64,000 bases of DNA, from the NCBI RefSeq assembly GCF_946479755.1, contig NZ_CAMLHC010000019.1, positions 92,695 to 156,694 on the forward strand. The letters are read 5' to 3'. Made by a program: the position numbers and the translations under genes. Below the pieces are notes generated by a model, which saw only the letters and a list, made by a program, of their open reading frames with translations, made no database searches and had not been told where the DNA came from. Within the stretch, counting starts at the first letter, position 1, and each line of letters starts with the position of its first letter. The stretch comes from an uncultured Chitinophaga sp. Its GTDB lineage: Bacteria; Bacteroidota; Bacteroidia; Chitinophagales; Chitinophagaceae. Of this stretch, positions 1 through 9,698 are shown in pieces.

Positions 1-648
1 CTCGACGAGTCCTCCCTGAAAAAGATCGCCGCAGAATTAGGCCCACAGGCAGCTTATGTGGCTGCTGACGTAACAGTGGCCGCTGACGTGGAACGATATG
101 CTACAGAAGCCGTTAAACAATTCGGAAAGATCGACATTTTCTTTAACAATGCCGGTATCGAAGGCGCGGTAAAACCCATTACCGAATTCCCGGAAGACGT
201 ATTCGATAAGGTGATGGCCGTCAACGTAAAAGGCGTGTTCCTGGGCTGCAAATACGTACTACCCCGGATGAACGACGGCGCCAGCATGATCATCACCTCT
301 TCCGTGGCGGGATTGCACGGATCGGCTAACTTCATAGCCTATACGACAAGTAAACACGCTACGCTGGGTATTATGAAAACAGCTGCACTGGAAGCAGCTC
401 CCCGTAAGATACGGGTCAACAGCATACATCCATCACCGGTAGACAACCGTATGATGCGTTCTATCGAAGAAGGCTACGAACCCGGCAAAGGAGAAGATGT
501 ACAGAAACAGTTAGCTGCGGGCATTCCCCTGGGACGTTATGCCCAACCGCTGGAAATAGCCAAACTTGTCCTGTTCCTCGGATCAGATGACAGCCAGTTT
601 ATATCCGGGGCTCAATATGTGATTGATGGCGGTTCCTCCGCGAAATAA
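1..648 (+). CDS. SDR family NAD(P)-dependent oxidoreductase (5' partial)
   Basis: Short-chain dehydrogenase/reductase whose reading frame is open to the left edge, so the N-terminal cofactor glycine motif lies outside the window and the GTG at 58 is not the true start. Visible family marks are the NNAG motif (nt 145-156), the catalytic serine in TSS (about nt 295-303), and the YxxxK active site (YTTSK, about nt 340-354), followed by the usual C-terminal IPLGRYAQPLEIA and ISGAQYVIDGG segments that close the cofactor pocket. It should reduce a carbonyl or oxidise an alcohol with NAD(P)(H) in the cytoplasm; the substrate cannot be read. A strong hairpin terminator follows the stop. Confidence 0.93.
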   Translation, partial: LDESSLKKIAAELGPQAAYVAADVTVAADVERYATEAVKQFGKIDIFFNNAGIEGAVKPITEFPEDVFDKVMAVNVKGVFLGCKYVLPRMNDGASMIITSSVAGLHGSANFIAYTTSKHATLGIMKTAALEAAPRKIRVNSIHPSPVDNRMMRSIEEGYEPGKGEDVQKQLAAGIPLGRYAQPLEIAKLVLFLGSDDSQFISGAQYVIDGGSSAK

Positions 649-677
649 TGAAGAACGTACTAACCCACTAACATACT

Positions 678-707
678 GGCCTCCCTCAGACGGGGGAGGC
701 CTTTTTT
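678..707 (+). terminator. Rho-independent terminator after the SDR gene
   Basis: Perfect 8-bp stem GGCCTCCC (678-685) / GGGAGGCC (694-701) with an 8-nt loop, followed by six T at 702-707. It lies 29 nt after the SDR stop and just before the end of the convergent GNAT gene. Confidence 0.85.
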
Positions 708-717
708 ATTATTGGTT

Positions 718-1461
718 TTATAGAGTGTGTGCATAAGTGATCACCTCTTTCACCGGTTCAAAGCCCAGCCGGGTATATATCGGCAGACCTGCTTTGGAAG
801 CATGCAGTACGCAATACCGTTTACCATCTGCCACACATTCCTGTAACAACCGGGTGGTCATGGCCGCTGCCAGCCCCTGTCCTCTGAAATCCGGCAGCGT
901 GCCGATAAAATGCAGACCGGCATTACCTGCCTGATCATAAAATATCAGGCCGCAGCAGGCGTCTTTGCCGTCTACTGTACCGGTAAAAATCTTGATTTTG
1001 TCTTCCTGTCCGAGCAAGCGGGCTACCACGGCGCCGTCTACACGATAATTAAAAGAGCCTGCCGCAATGGTAGCGAAAGTGTAGGCATCCGCTTCACTGT
1101 CTGCCAACCGGAACCGGATATGCGCCGGACATTCGCCCGGAGGATTCTCCCGCAGGTAGATGATCATTCCCTGCAGACTCATTTTAGGCTGGAAACCAGC
1201 CGCCGCCAGCGGCGCTTCCAATGCTTCCGCCACCGACGCCGTAAAAGTGAGGGCATCGGGCAACAATCCCTCATGGATCTGCGCGGCAATTTCGGCCAGC
1301 GCCTCCGGCTGTTGTATGTCAAATACACGCCGGGGCCAGTCAGACCCTTCAGGCATGACTGCCTTATAAAAAGGCGCCGTAGTGAGCAGGCCAGCCCGCT
1401 CCCCTACGTACGCCCAGTGTTCAAACAGGTTCCCGATAATATGTTTTTCGTCTTGTTCCAT
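718..1461 (-). CDS. GNAT family N-acetyltransferase
   Basis: About 247 residues from the ATG at 1461; an in-frame GTG at 1479 would add six residues, but the ATG (MEQDEK) is preferred. The C-terminal half is a GNAT fold: a beta strand with HFIGTLPDF, the acetyl-CoA loop RGQGLA (the R/Q-x-x-G-x-G/A motif), then the helix and the late Y-T-R-L-G-F motif typical of the family. The N-terminal half is less conserved and may be a second, degenerate GNAT repeat. It should transfer acetyl from acetyl-CoA to an amine; the acceptor is unknown. Single gene, convergent with the upstream SDR. Confidence 0.88.
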   Translation of the reverse strand: MEQDEKHIIGNLFEHWAYVGERAGLLTTAPFYKAVMPEGSDWPRRVFDIQQPEALAEIAAQIHEGLLPDALTFTASVAEALEAPLAAAGFQPKMSLQGMIIYLRENPPGECPAHIRFRLADSEADAYTFATIAAGSFNYRVDGAVVARLLGQEDKIKIFTGTVDGKDACCGLIFYDQAGNAGLHFIGTLPDFRGQGLAAAMTTRLLQECVADGKRYCVLHASKAGLPIYTRLGFEPVKEVITYAHTL

Positions 1462-1545
1462 GTGTCTTGATAAGACCACAAAAATAACAGTCTCACCAAT
1501 GTATGTAGTAGTCCAGTATAAAACGGAGTGGTAGTCCAGTTTGCC

Positions 1546-2622
1546 CTACCGTTTCACCTTTACCAGTTGCATTTCCACGGTATCTTTACCCAGTATGCCC
1601 TTAAAGCGCCAGGTACCTTTCTTCCCGTCCGACTTCAATGTTCCGGCAAACGCTTCATGGACGCCGGCGGGGTATCGCCACCGGGCTGATATACGGCCAT
1701 CCCACGGATGATACTCGTAGGTGCCGATATATCGTCTCCGCCAATCATTGAATTCCAGCACAAAATCATTCTCCAGGTCCATAAACACCTTTGTCAGCAG
1801 GCTGTCTCCCGTCGCCGGCCGGCCACACGGAATATGATTGACCGTCAACTGCCTTACGATATACTTGCCCGTTAACTCAGGATGATGGTTGGGATAGTCG
1901 TAGGTCGCATTTAACATAAACGGAATCACTGCCACGCCTGCACGAAGCAACCACTTAACCGGGGCGCCCCAACCACTTCCTATCGGCAGCCAGTCGCGCC
2001 GGAGAAAAAATTCCACCAGCGGCCGGCGCAAAACCGCCAGTAAATAGGCGACACCGCTCATCAATATCAGTGCATGTAATAATACGCCCGGTGGCATCCG
2101 GTAGAAAGTATCCATCAGGATGATGTTCAGCAGTACCGGCACGATCATGATAAGCCCCAGCAAACGGGTACGCCGCCACAACAGCAACAGCGCACAGGTC
2201 ATTTGCATGATCGCAATGGCCACCATATACGGATACGACCACCCGAAATAAGCCCAGGTAAGCTCCTCCCCGCTCAGCGCACTGAAAGGAATATCCAGTT
2301 GCCCCAAAGGCACGACCATCTGCAAATGGTAGATTTTATTCCAGCCAAAAGTACACAGGTCAATAGCCAACGTATACAACAGGATGCCCTGTATCACCGG
2401 CAGCCAATGCAATGACAACGCCGGATGCCGTCGCTCCCGGTAGTGCCATACTACAGCTGTTAACAGAAACACCATCAGCAACAGGTAGGCTAATAACGAT
2501 ACTACCGGCAACGCCACCCCGTGCGCCACAAATCGGGAAGTCAGTCTCCTGAAAGACGCCCCCACCACTAAACCCGTGATCAGACAAACGACCAACTTCC
2601 GGGAAAATGCAATACGGTCCAT
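1546..2622 (-). CDS. multi-pass membrane protein with soluble C-terminal domain, function unknown
   Basis: 358 residues. The first ~240 hold about seven hydrophobic segments (near residues 9-24, 36-58, 76-92, 124-147, 153-170, 178-198, 224-238), some with a DoxX-like feel (a GWNK...H...P stretch around residue 93). The last ~115 residues are soluble, rich in beta-strand patterns and aromatic residues, perhaps a small beta-barrel facing one side of the inner membrane. No catalytic motif is recognised. It sits between a GNAT gene and a membrane-bound AraC regulator, all on the same strand, with 85 nt or more between them, so operon membership is uncertain. Confidence 0.8.
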   Translation of the reverse strand: MDRIAFSRKLVVCLITGLVVGASFRRLTSRFVAHGVALPVVSLLAYLLLMVFLLTAVVWHYRERRHPALSLHWLPVIQGILLYTLAIDLCTFGWNKIYHLQMVVPLGQLDIPFSALSGEELTWAYFGWSYPYMVAIAIMQMTCALLLLWRRTRLLGLIMIVPVLLNIILMDTFYRMPPGVLLHALILMSGVAYLLAVLRRPLVEFFLRRDWLPIGSGWGAPVKWLLRAGVAVIPFMLNATYDYPNHHPELTGKYIVRQLTVNHIPCGRPATGDSLLTKVFMDLENDFVLEFNDWRRRYIGTYEYHPWDGRISARWRYPAGVHEAFAGTLKSDGKKGTWRFKGILGKDTVEMQLVKVKR

Positions 2623-2724
2623 TTCCTAATTAAATTTGATGAACCGTAATACTAAGCAGTACAGCGGGTTCCAGCGCCCGGACGGATCCATCCGCACTAC
2701 AAGTTCCGGAATTCCAGCCGCCGT

Positions 2725-3810
2725 TCACGTGGCGGGTAACATACCAGCCGCCTGACGGAATGCGCTGGGCGACATGCCCGTTGTTTCCCGGAAAACGCTG
2801 TTGAAGGTGGTCTTTGAATTAAATCCCGCTTCGTAGGCAATCGACAAAATGTTCAGGTGCGCATGGCCGGGTGACAGCAATAATTTTTTTACGCAGGCTA
2901 CCCGGTAACCGTTGATGTACTGAAAGAAACTTTTCCCATATCCCTGATTCAGCAGAAAAGAAAGCTCATGCGTAGTGAGTCCCAGACGGTCCGCCAGTTG
3001 TTGAAGCCCCAGCTCCCCGTCTGTATATAAAGCCTCTTCCTCCATCAGCCTGTCCAGCTGTTTCATTAGTGGCGGTATCTGTGCTGCTGACAAACGGGGT
3101 TTTGCTATCACGGTCGACAATACCGGGATACCGATACTGTTACCCGTTACTTCCTGCTGACAGAGAGCACAATAACCAATGATGTATATGGTTAACAGAT
3201 AGCCCTGCGCTGTATAAGGCACCAGGTAGCTGACACTTTCAAAAAGGTGATTAAACCAGGTCAGTATCATGCCGGCCGTTCCCCAGAGGAGGTACTTCAG
3301 CCATCGCAGGTCAGCAGTTCCCCTGTAACGTATCAACAGCCGGTAAGATAGCAACCAATAGACCAGCAGCTGTATTTTTACCGACATGCCCACCAACAGA
3401 CCCAGGTAACGCGACAACACCGTTCCCGGCGGCACCAGCGGAGGCAAAGGCCACCGGATGCCTACCAGCGACAGCAAATAAGGCAGCATCATACCTGCAA
3501 ACAACAAAGCCGGTATCATATGGAGGCTGTCATACCCCGAAAGTTTTCTCTCCGGGAATAAAAAGAAGCTTACCGATAATAGCAACGCCGGCGCCATCAA
3601 CAGCCGGTTCAGTTCCAATACCGGTACCAACCATGGATATTGTTTTGCCAATCCCATATGTTCCGCTATAAATGCCAGCAGCGCAGACCCTACACAAAAG
3701 AGGAAAACAGCCAGCCAGCGGTTGCCCGCGCTGTTCGTCCGCCCCGGGTGGACCATCAGTAAAAAAGACAGCAAAAAAATACTGCCACAGGTGAGCGTAT
3801 AAAAAACCAT
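2725..3810 (-). CDS. membrane-anchored AraC family transcriptional regulator
   Basis: 361 residues: six or seven hydrophobic segments over residues 1-220, then an AraC/XylS two-helix-turn-helix DNA-binding domain at about 250-355, ending with the family signature of the second helix-turn-helix (N-S-K-T-T-F-N-S-V-F-R ... G-x-S-P-S-A-F-R). This layout, a 7TM-like sensor fused to an AraC domain, is common in Bacteroidota and suggests sensing at the inner membrane; the signal is unknown. The start codon lies only four nt after a strong hairpin (3815-3848), which may shape its translation or insulate it from the upstream glycosyltransferase operon. Confidence 0.9.
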   Translation of the reverse strand: MVFYTLTCGSIFLLSFLLMVHPGRTNSAGNRWLAVFLFCVGSALLAFIAEHMGLAKQYPWLVPVLELNRLLMAPALLLSVSFFLFPERKLSGYDSLHMIPALLFAGMMLPYLLSLVGIRWPLPPLVPPGTVLSRYLGLLVGMSVKIQLLVYWLLSYRLLIRYRGTADLRWLKYLLWGTAGMILTWFNHLFESVSYLVPYTAQGYLLTIYIIGYCALCQQEVTGNSIGIPVLSTVIAKPRLSAAQIPPLMKQLDRLMEEEALYTDGELGLQQLADRLGLTTHELSFLLNQGYGKSFFQYINGYRVACVKKLLLSPGHAHLNILSIAYEAGFNSKTTFNSVFRETTGMSPSAFRQAAGMLPAT

Positions 3811-3814
3811 ATAG

Positions 3815-3848
3815 AGCCGGTATTATCTCAGTAAGATAAATACCGGCT
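3815..3848 (-). terminator. hairpin between the GT39 operon and the AraC start codon
   Basis: Inverted repeat AGCCGGTATTATC (3815-3827) / GATAAATACCGGCT (3835-3848), 13 paired bases with one bulge. On the minus strand it starts 22 nt after the glycosyltransferase stop and ends four nt before the AraC ATG, whose first codons add a run of T. Read on the plus strand the stem is followed by GTTTTT. It probably terminates the GT39/flavoprotein operon; a role in AraC translation is possible. Confidence 0.6.
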
Positions 3849-3870
3849 GTTTTTCCATAAACGGATTACG

Positions 3871-5742
3871 TTATTTACAGTATGTCTTCAACAACTGCCC
3901 AGCCTGCTGCGCTCCCAGTACCGCCGCCTGCTGCAGGTCCGGACAGGCTTTGGCCCGGTCATTCATCATCAGCCAGCTTACCCCGCGGCCGAGGTACAGA
4001 TCCGGTTCAGAGGGCTTCAATGCCATCGCCGCCGTAAAATCAATCACGGATTGCTGCAGGTTTTTCTTACGGTCACGCTCGTACACTCCCTTAAAATACA
4101 GCAGCCGCTCATTTTTCGGGTATACCTGTACCAATGTCTGAAAGAAACGGTCATTGTCTCCCATCTGTGGCCAGAGCTTTACAAACAACACCGCCAGCGC
4201 TTCTCTTTTAGGGTTCTGGATGACATATACCGGTGAAAAAGTGCTGTCGTTCAGGAAGTGGGTGATCGGCATATTCGTATAGTTCTCCCCGGTATAGTGC
4301 GACTCCCATACGATCAGCTGCCCCGGCTGCATCAACGGCTTGCTACGGGCAGATATTTCCCCGGTAAGTACCGTATCATTAGAATGACGGCGGGCTGCCC
4401 AGAAGTACCACGGATGGTTGCAATACACTTTATGGTCACGTAGCGGCCCTTCGCCCAAAAAGGCGGTCATGCCGTTCATGCCCCACCGCTCTTCGTTTCC
4501 ATGGCTCGCAGGGTTTTCATAGTAGAGCGTGAAGGCCACCTGCCAGATCAACAACGCCACCGCCATGCCATACGGCGGCCGGCTTTTCTTTGCAAACACC
4601 GGCAGAACGGCCAGCAGGCAACAAACCAGCAAGGCGTTAAAAATCGTATAGTCTTTCTTGTCAGGATTGTATGTCTGCCTTAAATGCAGCTCATTCGTAA
4701 AACACAGCCACGCAATGAGCACCATGAAAGCAACGTATATCCACAGTTCCTGGCGGCCGGGAGGCTTCGGCGCTTTTTTACCTTTGGCAACAGGCACATC
4801 AAACATCGCCCACCAGTAATTGAAGCCATATACGCAGATCACCGCGGCAAATGGCGCCAGGGTGATCAGGTTACGCAGCGCCCCGCCGGATTGCCCAAGG
4901 TCCATGAACACGGCAAAGCCGACATAGATCAGAAATCCAACGGTGAACTGCAGGAGGATAAAGTAATCGGTGAACATCTTCTTTAAGTGCTCCAGGTATC
5001 CCCACACGAAAAAGAAAAAGGCCACCGGTCCCAGTACATACACGTACTTGCCGATGTGGTGCGTGAGACTGACGCGGTCATAGCGGTTTTTCTTCTCCCC
5101 GCTGGCCAATACTTCCTGCACCAATGCCAGCGGCTGACCGGTAAAAGCATACAGACCAAGCCACCATGCGGCCAGTCCCGCCCCCAGCAAAGGGATATAC
5201 CGGTACAAACGTTGCTGCACCAACGGAAATAACCAGAAAGGCATAAACAACACACCCTCCGGGCGGGCCAGCGGCAGCAGCCCTCCTACCAGTGCAAACC
5301 AGCCAAACTGTTTACGGTAGAAAAAATAGATGCCCAGGCAAATTAAAAAAGAGGCTAACGGCTCCGTCATGGCATCTCTCGAAATACCAAACAAAAATGT
5401 CTGGAACAACAGAAAAACCATGACCACGATCGCATGTGGCACTCCCTTATATTTCAGTGCTTTGTACAGCAGGATACCTGAAGCCGCTGTCAGCAACACC
5501 ATAGTTGCCACCGCGCCCATCCTGCCAAACAGCTGTACCGGCAGGTAAAACAGTACGACAAACAAGGGCCTGTTCCAGGAAGAAAAAAACTGTTTCGGAT
5601 GATAACGGGCATCCTGCACGTTGAGGAAACGGCTGATGGCATCGTCGTCCCACGTGTAGTTAGACGACTGCGACCAAATCAGGGAGACCAGCACAAACAC
5701 GAGCGCGCAGATCAGATAATCGTATTGTTGCCATTTTTTCAT
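3871..5742 (-). CDS. GT39/ArnT-like membrane glycosyltransferase with C-terminal TPR-like tail
   Basis: 623 residues, integral membrane protein. After the first membrane segment (about 12-26) comes an acidic DDD stretch (about residue 32) at the place where PMT/ArnT enzymes (GT-C fold) carry their catalytic aspartate in the first periplasmic loop. About ten further hydrophobic segments follow to residue ~410. The last ~110 residues are soluble and look like tetratricopeptide repeats ([11 protein letters not shown]..., [19 protein letters not shown]). Such enzymes move a sugar from a polyprenyl phosphate to lipid or protein in the periplasm. Its start overlaps the stop of the flavoprotein gene by four nt (ATGA), so the two are translationally coupled. 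Confidence 0.85.
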   Translation of the reverse strand: MKKWQQYDYLICALVFVLVSLIWSQSSNYTWDDDAISRFLNVQDARYHPKQFFSSWNRPLFVVLFYLPVQLFGRMGAVATMVLLTAASGILLYKALKYKGVPHAIVVMVFLLFQTFLFGISRDAMTEPLASFLICLGIYFFYRKQFGWFALVGGLLPLARPEGVLFMPFWLFPLVQQRLYRYIPLLGAGLAAWWLGLYAFTGQPLALVQEVLASGEKKNRYDRVSLTHHIGKYVYVLGPVAFFFFVWGYLEHLKKMFTDYFILLQFTVGFLIYVGFAVFMDLGQSGGALRNLITLAPFAAVICVYGFNYWWAMFDVPVAKGKKAPKPPGRQELWIYVAFMVLIAWLCFTNELHLRQTYNPDKKDYTIFNALLVCCLLAVLPVFAKKSRPPYGMAVALLIWQVAFTLYYENPASHGNEERWGMNGMTAFLGEGPLRDHKVYCNHPWYFWAARRHSNDTVLTGEISARSKPLMQPGQLIVWESHYTGENYTNMPITHFLNDSTFSPVYVIQNPKREALAVLFVKLWPQMGDNDRFFQTLVQVYPKNERLLYFKGVYERDRKKNLQQSVIDFTAAMALKPSEPDLYLGRGVSWLMMNDRAKACPDLQQAAVLGAQQAGQLLKTYCK

Positions 5743-7298
5743 ACCGCCTGTTTTTCTTCGTGATATTCCTGTTCTGTATTGATGTCCCAGATATTGTCCC
5801 TGTCAGTGATCCCCCGGATGATGTTGTCTACCGCCGTCATAGCTGTCAGCATGGAGTGATCGGCGTTGTTGTATTTATGCATGCCGTTACGGCCCACGAG
5901 GAACAGGTTACTGATGGTATCTGTATAAGCCCGCAGCTCATCGAACTGCTGGTAGGTGCCAAAGTAAGCCGGGTAGGTTTTTTTCATGCGTACGAGGGTG
6001 CTGTCGCGCACATCCTCCCGCCGGATGATACCGATTTTCTCCATTTCATCGATGCCAAAGTTAATAAAGCGCTGATCATCCATACGCCAAAGTTCGTCGC
6101 CCTCGTTGCAGAAATACTCCAGTCCTATCCATACGCGGTTTGGGTCGCTCACCATAAAGGGGCTCCAGTTGTTGAAGATCTGCAAGCGGCCCACTTTTAC
6201 ATCGCTTTCCTGTATATAGATCCAGTTGTCTTTTATAAGGCCCTGTTCCTGTTCGATGACCAGTTTATCCAGCAGCAGGCCTACCGTTACAAAATCGCGG
6301 TATTCCAGGCCGGCGGCGATATCGCGCACCCGTTGCGGTACCGGCCCGTCCATGGCCGCCACCAGGTCTTTTACAGGCATAGTGGAGAAAAAGTAGTCGC
6401 CCTGAAAATGCTGCCCGGCGGTTTCCACGCCGGCTACGCGGCCTTCTTTCATGCGGATACCTTTCACTTCCTGGTGCAGGTGTATTTCCCCGCCCATTGC
6501 TTTAATCCGCTCCGCCACCTCCTCCCAGAGCTGTCCCGGTCCGAATTTAGGATACAGAAAACGCTCTATCAGGCTTGTTTCGGTTTGTTTCTGATGAATA
6601 TCCGACGGTGTTTTGGGCGCTGTCAGCTTCTGCAAGGCGTGCCGGATGGTTTTGGACACCGACAGCTTTTTGATCCGCTGATGTCCCCATGCGGCATCTA
6701 TTTCATGACAGGGCTTTCCCCATACTTTCTCTGTATAGTCTTTGAAGAAAGTTTTATACAGCACTTTTCCGAAACGTTTGATAAAAAAATCCTCCAGTGT
6801 TTTTTCCGCTTTCCGGTAGAAAATACGGGTATACCCGTACGAAAGCATGATCCTGCAGAGCCGGAACAGGCCCAGTTTTGAGATGGTGCTCATAGACATG
6901 GTGAGCGGGTACAGGAACAGCTTCCGCTGGTAATAGATCCTGGAGAGCCGGTCCCGGATCAGCATCACCAGGTCAGGATGTTGCGGGGAATGTTGTTTTG
7001 CCGCCACCTTTAGTGTTCGTTCTTTTTGCTGGTAGGCGATGCGTACCTGTTCGGCCGGGGCGCCGATCGGCATCACCTGTAGCCACCAGTCCATCACCCG
7101 GTCTGATTTGGAAAAGAAACGATGGCCGCCGATATCGATGCGGTTGCCTTTATAGCGGACGGTTTTTGAAATACCGCCGATATCGCCGGACATTTCAAGA
7201 ATGACAGGTTTAATGTCTGTACGGGTAAGCAGTTCGTAGGCCGCTGTCAGTCCTGCCGGACCTGCGCCGATAATAATCGCTGTTTTTTTGTCTGTCAT
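5739..7298 (-). CDS. NAD(P)/FAD-dependent oxidoreductase, UDP-galactopyranose-mutase-like
   Basis: 519 residues. The N terminus is a Rossmann FAD-binding motif, [13 protein letters not shown] at about residues 11-23, followed by the conserved GGISKT and GGHRFF segments of the amine-oxidase/UDP-galactopyranose mutase group. Near the C terminus a [15 protein letters not shown] stretch forms the second FAD contact seen in this group. Family members isomerise or oxidise sugars or polyisoprenoid-linked substrates. Coupling by ATGA overlap to a GT39-like glycosyltransferase suggests it makes or modifies the sugar used by that enzyme; this is inference. First clear gene of the operon. Confidence 0.87.
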   Translation of the reverse strand: MTDKKTAIIIGAGPAGLTAAYELLTRTDIKPVILEMSGDIGGISKTVRYKGNRIDIGGHRFFSKSDRVMDWWLQVMPIGAPAEQVRIAYQQKERTLKVAAKQHSPQHPDLVMLIRDRLSRIYYQRKLFLYPLTMSMSTISKLGLFRLCRIMLSYGYTRIFYRKAEKTLEDFFIKRFGKVLYKTFFKDYTEKVWGKPCHEIDAAWGHQRIKKLSVSKTIRHALQKLTAPKTPSDIHQKQTETSLIERFLYPKFGPGQLWEEVAERIKAMGGEIHLHQEVKGIRMKEGRVAGVETAGQHFQGDYFFSTMPVKDLVAAMDGPVPQRVRDIAAGLEYRDFVTVGLLLDKLVIEQEQGLIKDNWIYIQESDVKVGRLQIFNNWSPFMVSDPNRVWIGLEYFCNEGDELWRMDDQRFINFGIDEMEKIGIIRREDVRDSTLVRMKKTYPAYFGTYQQFDELRAYTDTISNLFLVGRNGMHKYNNADHSMLTAMTAVDNIIRGITDRDNIWDINTEQEYHEEKQAV

Positions 7299-7322
7299 GG
7301 CGGAAATAGCTAAGCGGAATCA

Positions 7323-7475
7323 TCACTTTCTCTCAGCACTATTTCTGTTGACAAACGGCAGGCATCTCCCTAAAAATTTAATGGTCACCACTAACAGGTA
7401 CCATGGTAAGAAAAGGAGCCTGACAGCAGCTTTCCAGCATAGTATAGCATAATAAAAAGCACGTTCCATCATCAT
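7323..7475 (-). CDS. small membrane peptide upstream of the flavoprotein, unverified
   Basis: Open frame of about 50 codons starting at one of three consecutive ATG codons (first at 7475); a TTG at 7508 would lengthen it to 61. One strongly hydrophobic stretch (AVRLLFLPWYLLVVTIKFL) would span the inner membrane, followed by a basic tail. It ends 24 nt before the flavoprotein start on the same strand, so it could lead that operon. No family is recognised. Position and composition favour a real small gene, but chance cannot be excluded. Confidence 0.35.
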   Translation of the reverse strand: MMMERAFYYAILCWKAAVRLLFLPWYLLVVTIKFLGRCLPFVNRNSAERK

Positions 7476-7566
7476 AAAATATTCGTGATACAGCCTGCGC
7501 GGGGCCAATAATGTTAACTAACTGCCACTAATACACGATGATGGAACGATACCCTTATGCAGGGGC

Positions 7567-7592
7567 AAAAAAATCCGGGAAATTTTCCCGGA
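7567..7592 (-). terminator. Rho-independent terminator of the DUF6882-like gene
   Basis: On the minus strand a TCCGGGAAA / TTTCCCGGA stem (7574-7592) is followed by seven T (A at 7567-7573 on the plus strand), just after the stop of the gene that ends at 7601. Confidence 0.85.
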
Positions 7593-7600
7593 CCCGTTTT

Positions 7601-8275
7601 TTAAGCGAGGGTGCCATTGAGGCTGGCAAGCCGGTTTAGGTCGTCGAACGTGGCAACGATCGTACTGCCGTTATAGGTGGCCGATAATTCCCTGTCTTTC
7701 GTTATCACCTGGAAAGCTTTGGCCTTGAGGTAGCTGGCCAGCGCCTGCTGATGGTCCATTTCAAACAGGGAGATCAGTTGCGGAAAAACGGTCAGCACCC
7801 GTTGTGGCGCGCCGGTACGCGTTTTGTCAATCACGTCGCTCTGGATGGTCACCAGTAAAGCGCCGCTGCCATAGTCGGCCACGTAATAAGCACTGGCGCC
7901 AAACATACCGGAAGCTATCAGTCCGATATAATGAACATCGTTTACAGAACCGTCGAACTGGCTGGTGGTGAATAAAGGCAGCTGGTGCGCCTCACCGTAG
8001 GCTTTCAGTTGTGCGGCCTGTTGCAACAGGTTTTCCGGGATGTTGGACTGGGTATTGGCCCAACCCCAGAGAAAGGTTTCAGACGAATGGGAGAAAGTGC
8101 CCAGTATCTGGATGGGGAACGTCAGCTGATCGCCGAAACTGATGATGCCTTCATTGAGATCGGCATTCCAGTTATTGTCGCCGATAAGGGCGGAGAGATC
8201 ATTCTGTTTATCCAGTGCTATACCGCCATATTGTGCGATCAGGTCCTTCGCGGACAGGGCTGTTGAATCGGACAT
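7601..8275 (-). CDS. DUF6882-like hypothetical protein
   Basis: 224 residues, no signal peptide or membrane segment. The pattern of an N-terminal short helix, a FSHSSETFLWGWANTQSNIPE segment with conserved tryptophans around residues 60-80, and a YYVADYGSG strand resembles the DUF6882 family of uncharacterised cytosolic proteins; I recognise it by these motifs only. Single gene with its own terminator. No function can be assigned. Confidence 0.75.
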   Translation of the reverse strand: MSDSTALSAKDLIAQYGGIALDKQNDLSALIGDNNWNADLNEGIISFGDQLTFPIQILGTFSHSSETFLWGWANTQSNIPENLLQQAAQLKAYGEAHQLPLFTTSQFDGSVNDVHYIGLIASGMFGASAYYVADYGSGALLVTIQSDVIDKTRTGAPQRVLTVFPQLISLFEMDHQQALASYLKAKAFQVITKDRELSATYNGSTIVATFDDLNRLASLNGTLA

Positions 8276-8428
8276 GTTATTGTTGTTTTACTATTTGCAG
8301 CCAAGATACGTTATTTGGTGGGATTGCTGTAAATTGTACCGGTATTTCCCCCGACTGGCATTAGGAAGTCATGTGATTATTCTTCCCGTTTTCCCATCAT
8401 TTTTCATTACCCTAAAAAATTGTAACAG

Positions 8429-9118
8429 ATGGCTAACAAAGTGAACATCGTCCTCGTACATGGCGCATGGGGCGAAGGTATGCATTGGAACAAAGTAATT
8501 CCTTTACTGGCGGCGGAAGGCCATACGGTGGTGGCGGTCCAATGCCCGCTAACGTCGCTGGCAGATGACGCCGAGGCGGTACGTCGTGCTGCCGGGCAGC
8601 TCGAAGGCAAAACATTACTGGCGGGCCACTCCTATGGCGGCGCCATTATCACCGAAGCCGCAGGCAAAATACCGGGTACCGCAGGCCTGGTGTATATCGC
8701 CGCCTTCGCCCCTGATGAAACAGAGAACCTGGGCATGCTGCTACAGAAAGGGCAACCGGCGCCCGGTGGTGCCAACATCTACCCTGACGAGTATGGTTTC
8801 CTGTGGATCAGGCGGGACAAGTTCAGGGAAAGTTTCTGCCAGGATGCTACCGCCGAAGAGGCGCTGGTGATGGCCTCTTCCCAACGTCCGATTGCAGGCC
8901 GTTGTTTTGAAGACAAGCCAACCAGTGCAGGCTGGAAAAATTTCCCGGTATGGTACCAGGTATCTTCCGATGACCGGATGATACCACCCGATGCCCAGCG
9001 GTTTATGGCAGAACGAATGAAGGCGGAGACCATCACCCTGGATGCGGGCCATGCTTCGCTGGCTACCCGGCCCGCTGAAATAGCAGGCTTTATCAGCAAG
9101 GCTGCACAGGCCATCTGA
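8429..9118 (+). CDS. alpha/beta hydrolase
   Basis: 229 residues. Oxyanion-hole motif VHGAW near residues 10-14, nucleophile elbow GHSYGG with Ser68, and a late histidine in DAGHAS (His208) complete most of the triad; the acid is probably in the SSDDRM stretch around residue 183. The VHGAWG start and the short cap are typical of the small esterase/salicylate-esterase-like hydrolases found widely in bacteria. Cytoplasmic. Substrate unknown. Stands alone, divergent from the DUF6882-like gene. Confidence 0.92.
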   Translation: MANKVNIVLVHGAWGEGMHWNKVIPLLAAEGHTVVAVQCPLTSLADDAEAVRRAAGQLEGKTLLAGHSYGGAIITEAAGKIPGTAGLVYIAAFAPDETENLGMLLQKGQPAPGGANIYPDEYGFLWIRRDKFRESFCQDATAEEALVMASSQRPIAGRCFEDKPTSAGWKNFPVWYQVSSDDRMIPPDAQRFMAERMKAETITLDAGHASLATRPAEIAGFISKAAQAI

Positions 9119-9203
9119 AATTATCCAGAGCTGGCCACACCGGTCAGCTCTGCTGCAACTTCCCTATCTTCGCGGCGTAGCATTTTTTAACAACGAGAAA
9201 ACC

Positions 9204-9698
9204 ATGCAACTGGAAGTAACCCTCCGCCGTATTACTGTAAACAACGTAGAAGACATCTGCGATTTAAGCAAAACCCTTAGTCCAGCACAACGTAACAAGG
9301 TAGCCGACAATGGCGAATCCATTGCCGTAGCGCATTATTCCGAAGACGCCTGGTTCAGGGCCGTCTATGCCGGTGAAGAACCCGTGGGTTTCATCATGCT
9401 GCATACCGGTGCTGACTGGAGCGACGGCCTCGATTTTCCCGGTATGTTCCTCTGGCGGTTCATGATCGCCGGTCCTGACCAGGGCAAAGGATATGGCAGA
9501 AAAGCCATCGGCCTCGTGCTGCGCAACCTCGCCGCCCGTAAGATTTACGAGCTGTATACCAGCTGTGGCGAAGGAGAAGGCGGTCCGCTGGGGTTCTACC
9601 TGCAGCTGGGCTTTGTAGCCACCGGCGTTTATTATGATGATGAAGCGGAGCTGAAGCTCACCTTTACCGACGCCACCGTGGAGCAGCTGTTAAGCTGA
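9204..9698 (+). CDS. GNAT acetyltransferase, spermine/spermidine-acetyltransferase-like
   Basis: 164 residues spanning a complete GNAT domain. The acetyl-CoA loop QGKGYGRKA lies around residues 94-102 and is followed by the helix ALGLVLRNLA-type and a late PLGFYLQLGF motif. The sequence pattern (L-W-R-F-M-I-A-x-x-x-Q-G-K-G-Y-G) is that of BltD/PaiA-type polyamine acetyltransferases. An imperfect -7 box TATCTTCG lies at 9165-9172. Substrate assignment to polyamines is an inference from the motif. The 3' end overlaps the convergent DinB gene by nine nt. Confidence 0.88.
   Translation: MQLEVTLRRITVNNVEDICDLSKTLSPAQRNKVADNGESIAVAHYSEDAWFRAVYAGEEPVGFIMLHTGADWSDGLDFPGMFLWRFMIAGPDQGKGYGRKAIGLVLRNLAARKIYELYTSCGEGEGGPLGFYLQLGFVATGVYYDDEAELKLTFTDATVEQLLS

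Noticed and set aside
910..1470. 186-codon plus-strand frame opposite the first GNAT gene
   Set aside because: Covers the whole of a recognised GNAT gene on the other strand, with no motif of its own.
5760..6881. 373-codon open frame on the plus strand opposite the flavoprotein gene
   Set aside because: It lies fully inside a well-recognised gene on the other strand, has no family pattern and is explained by codon bias of that gene.
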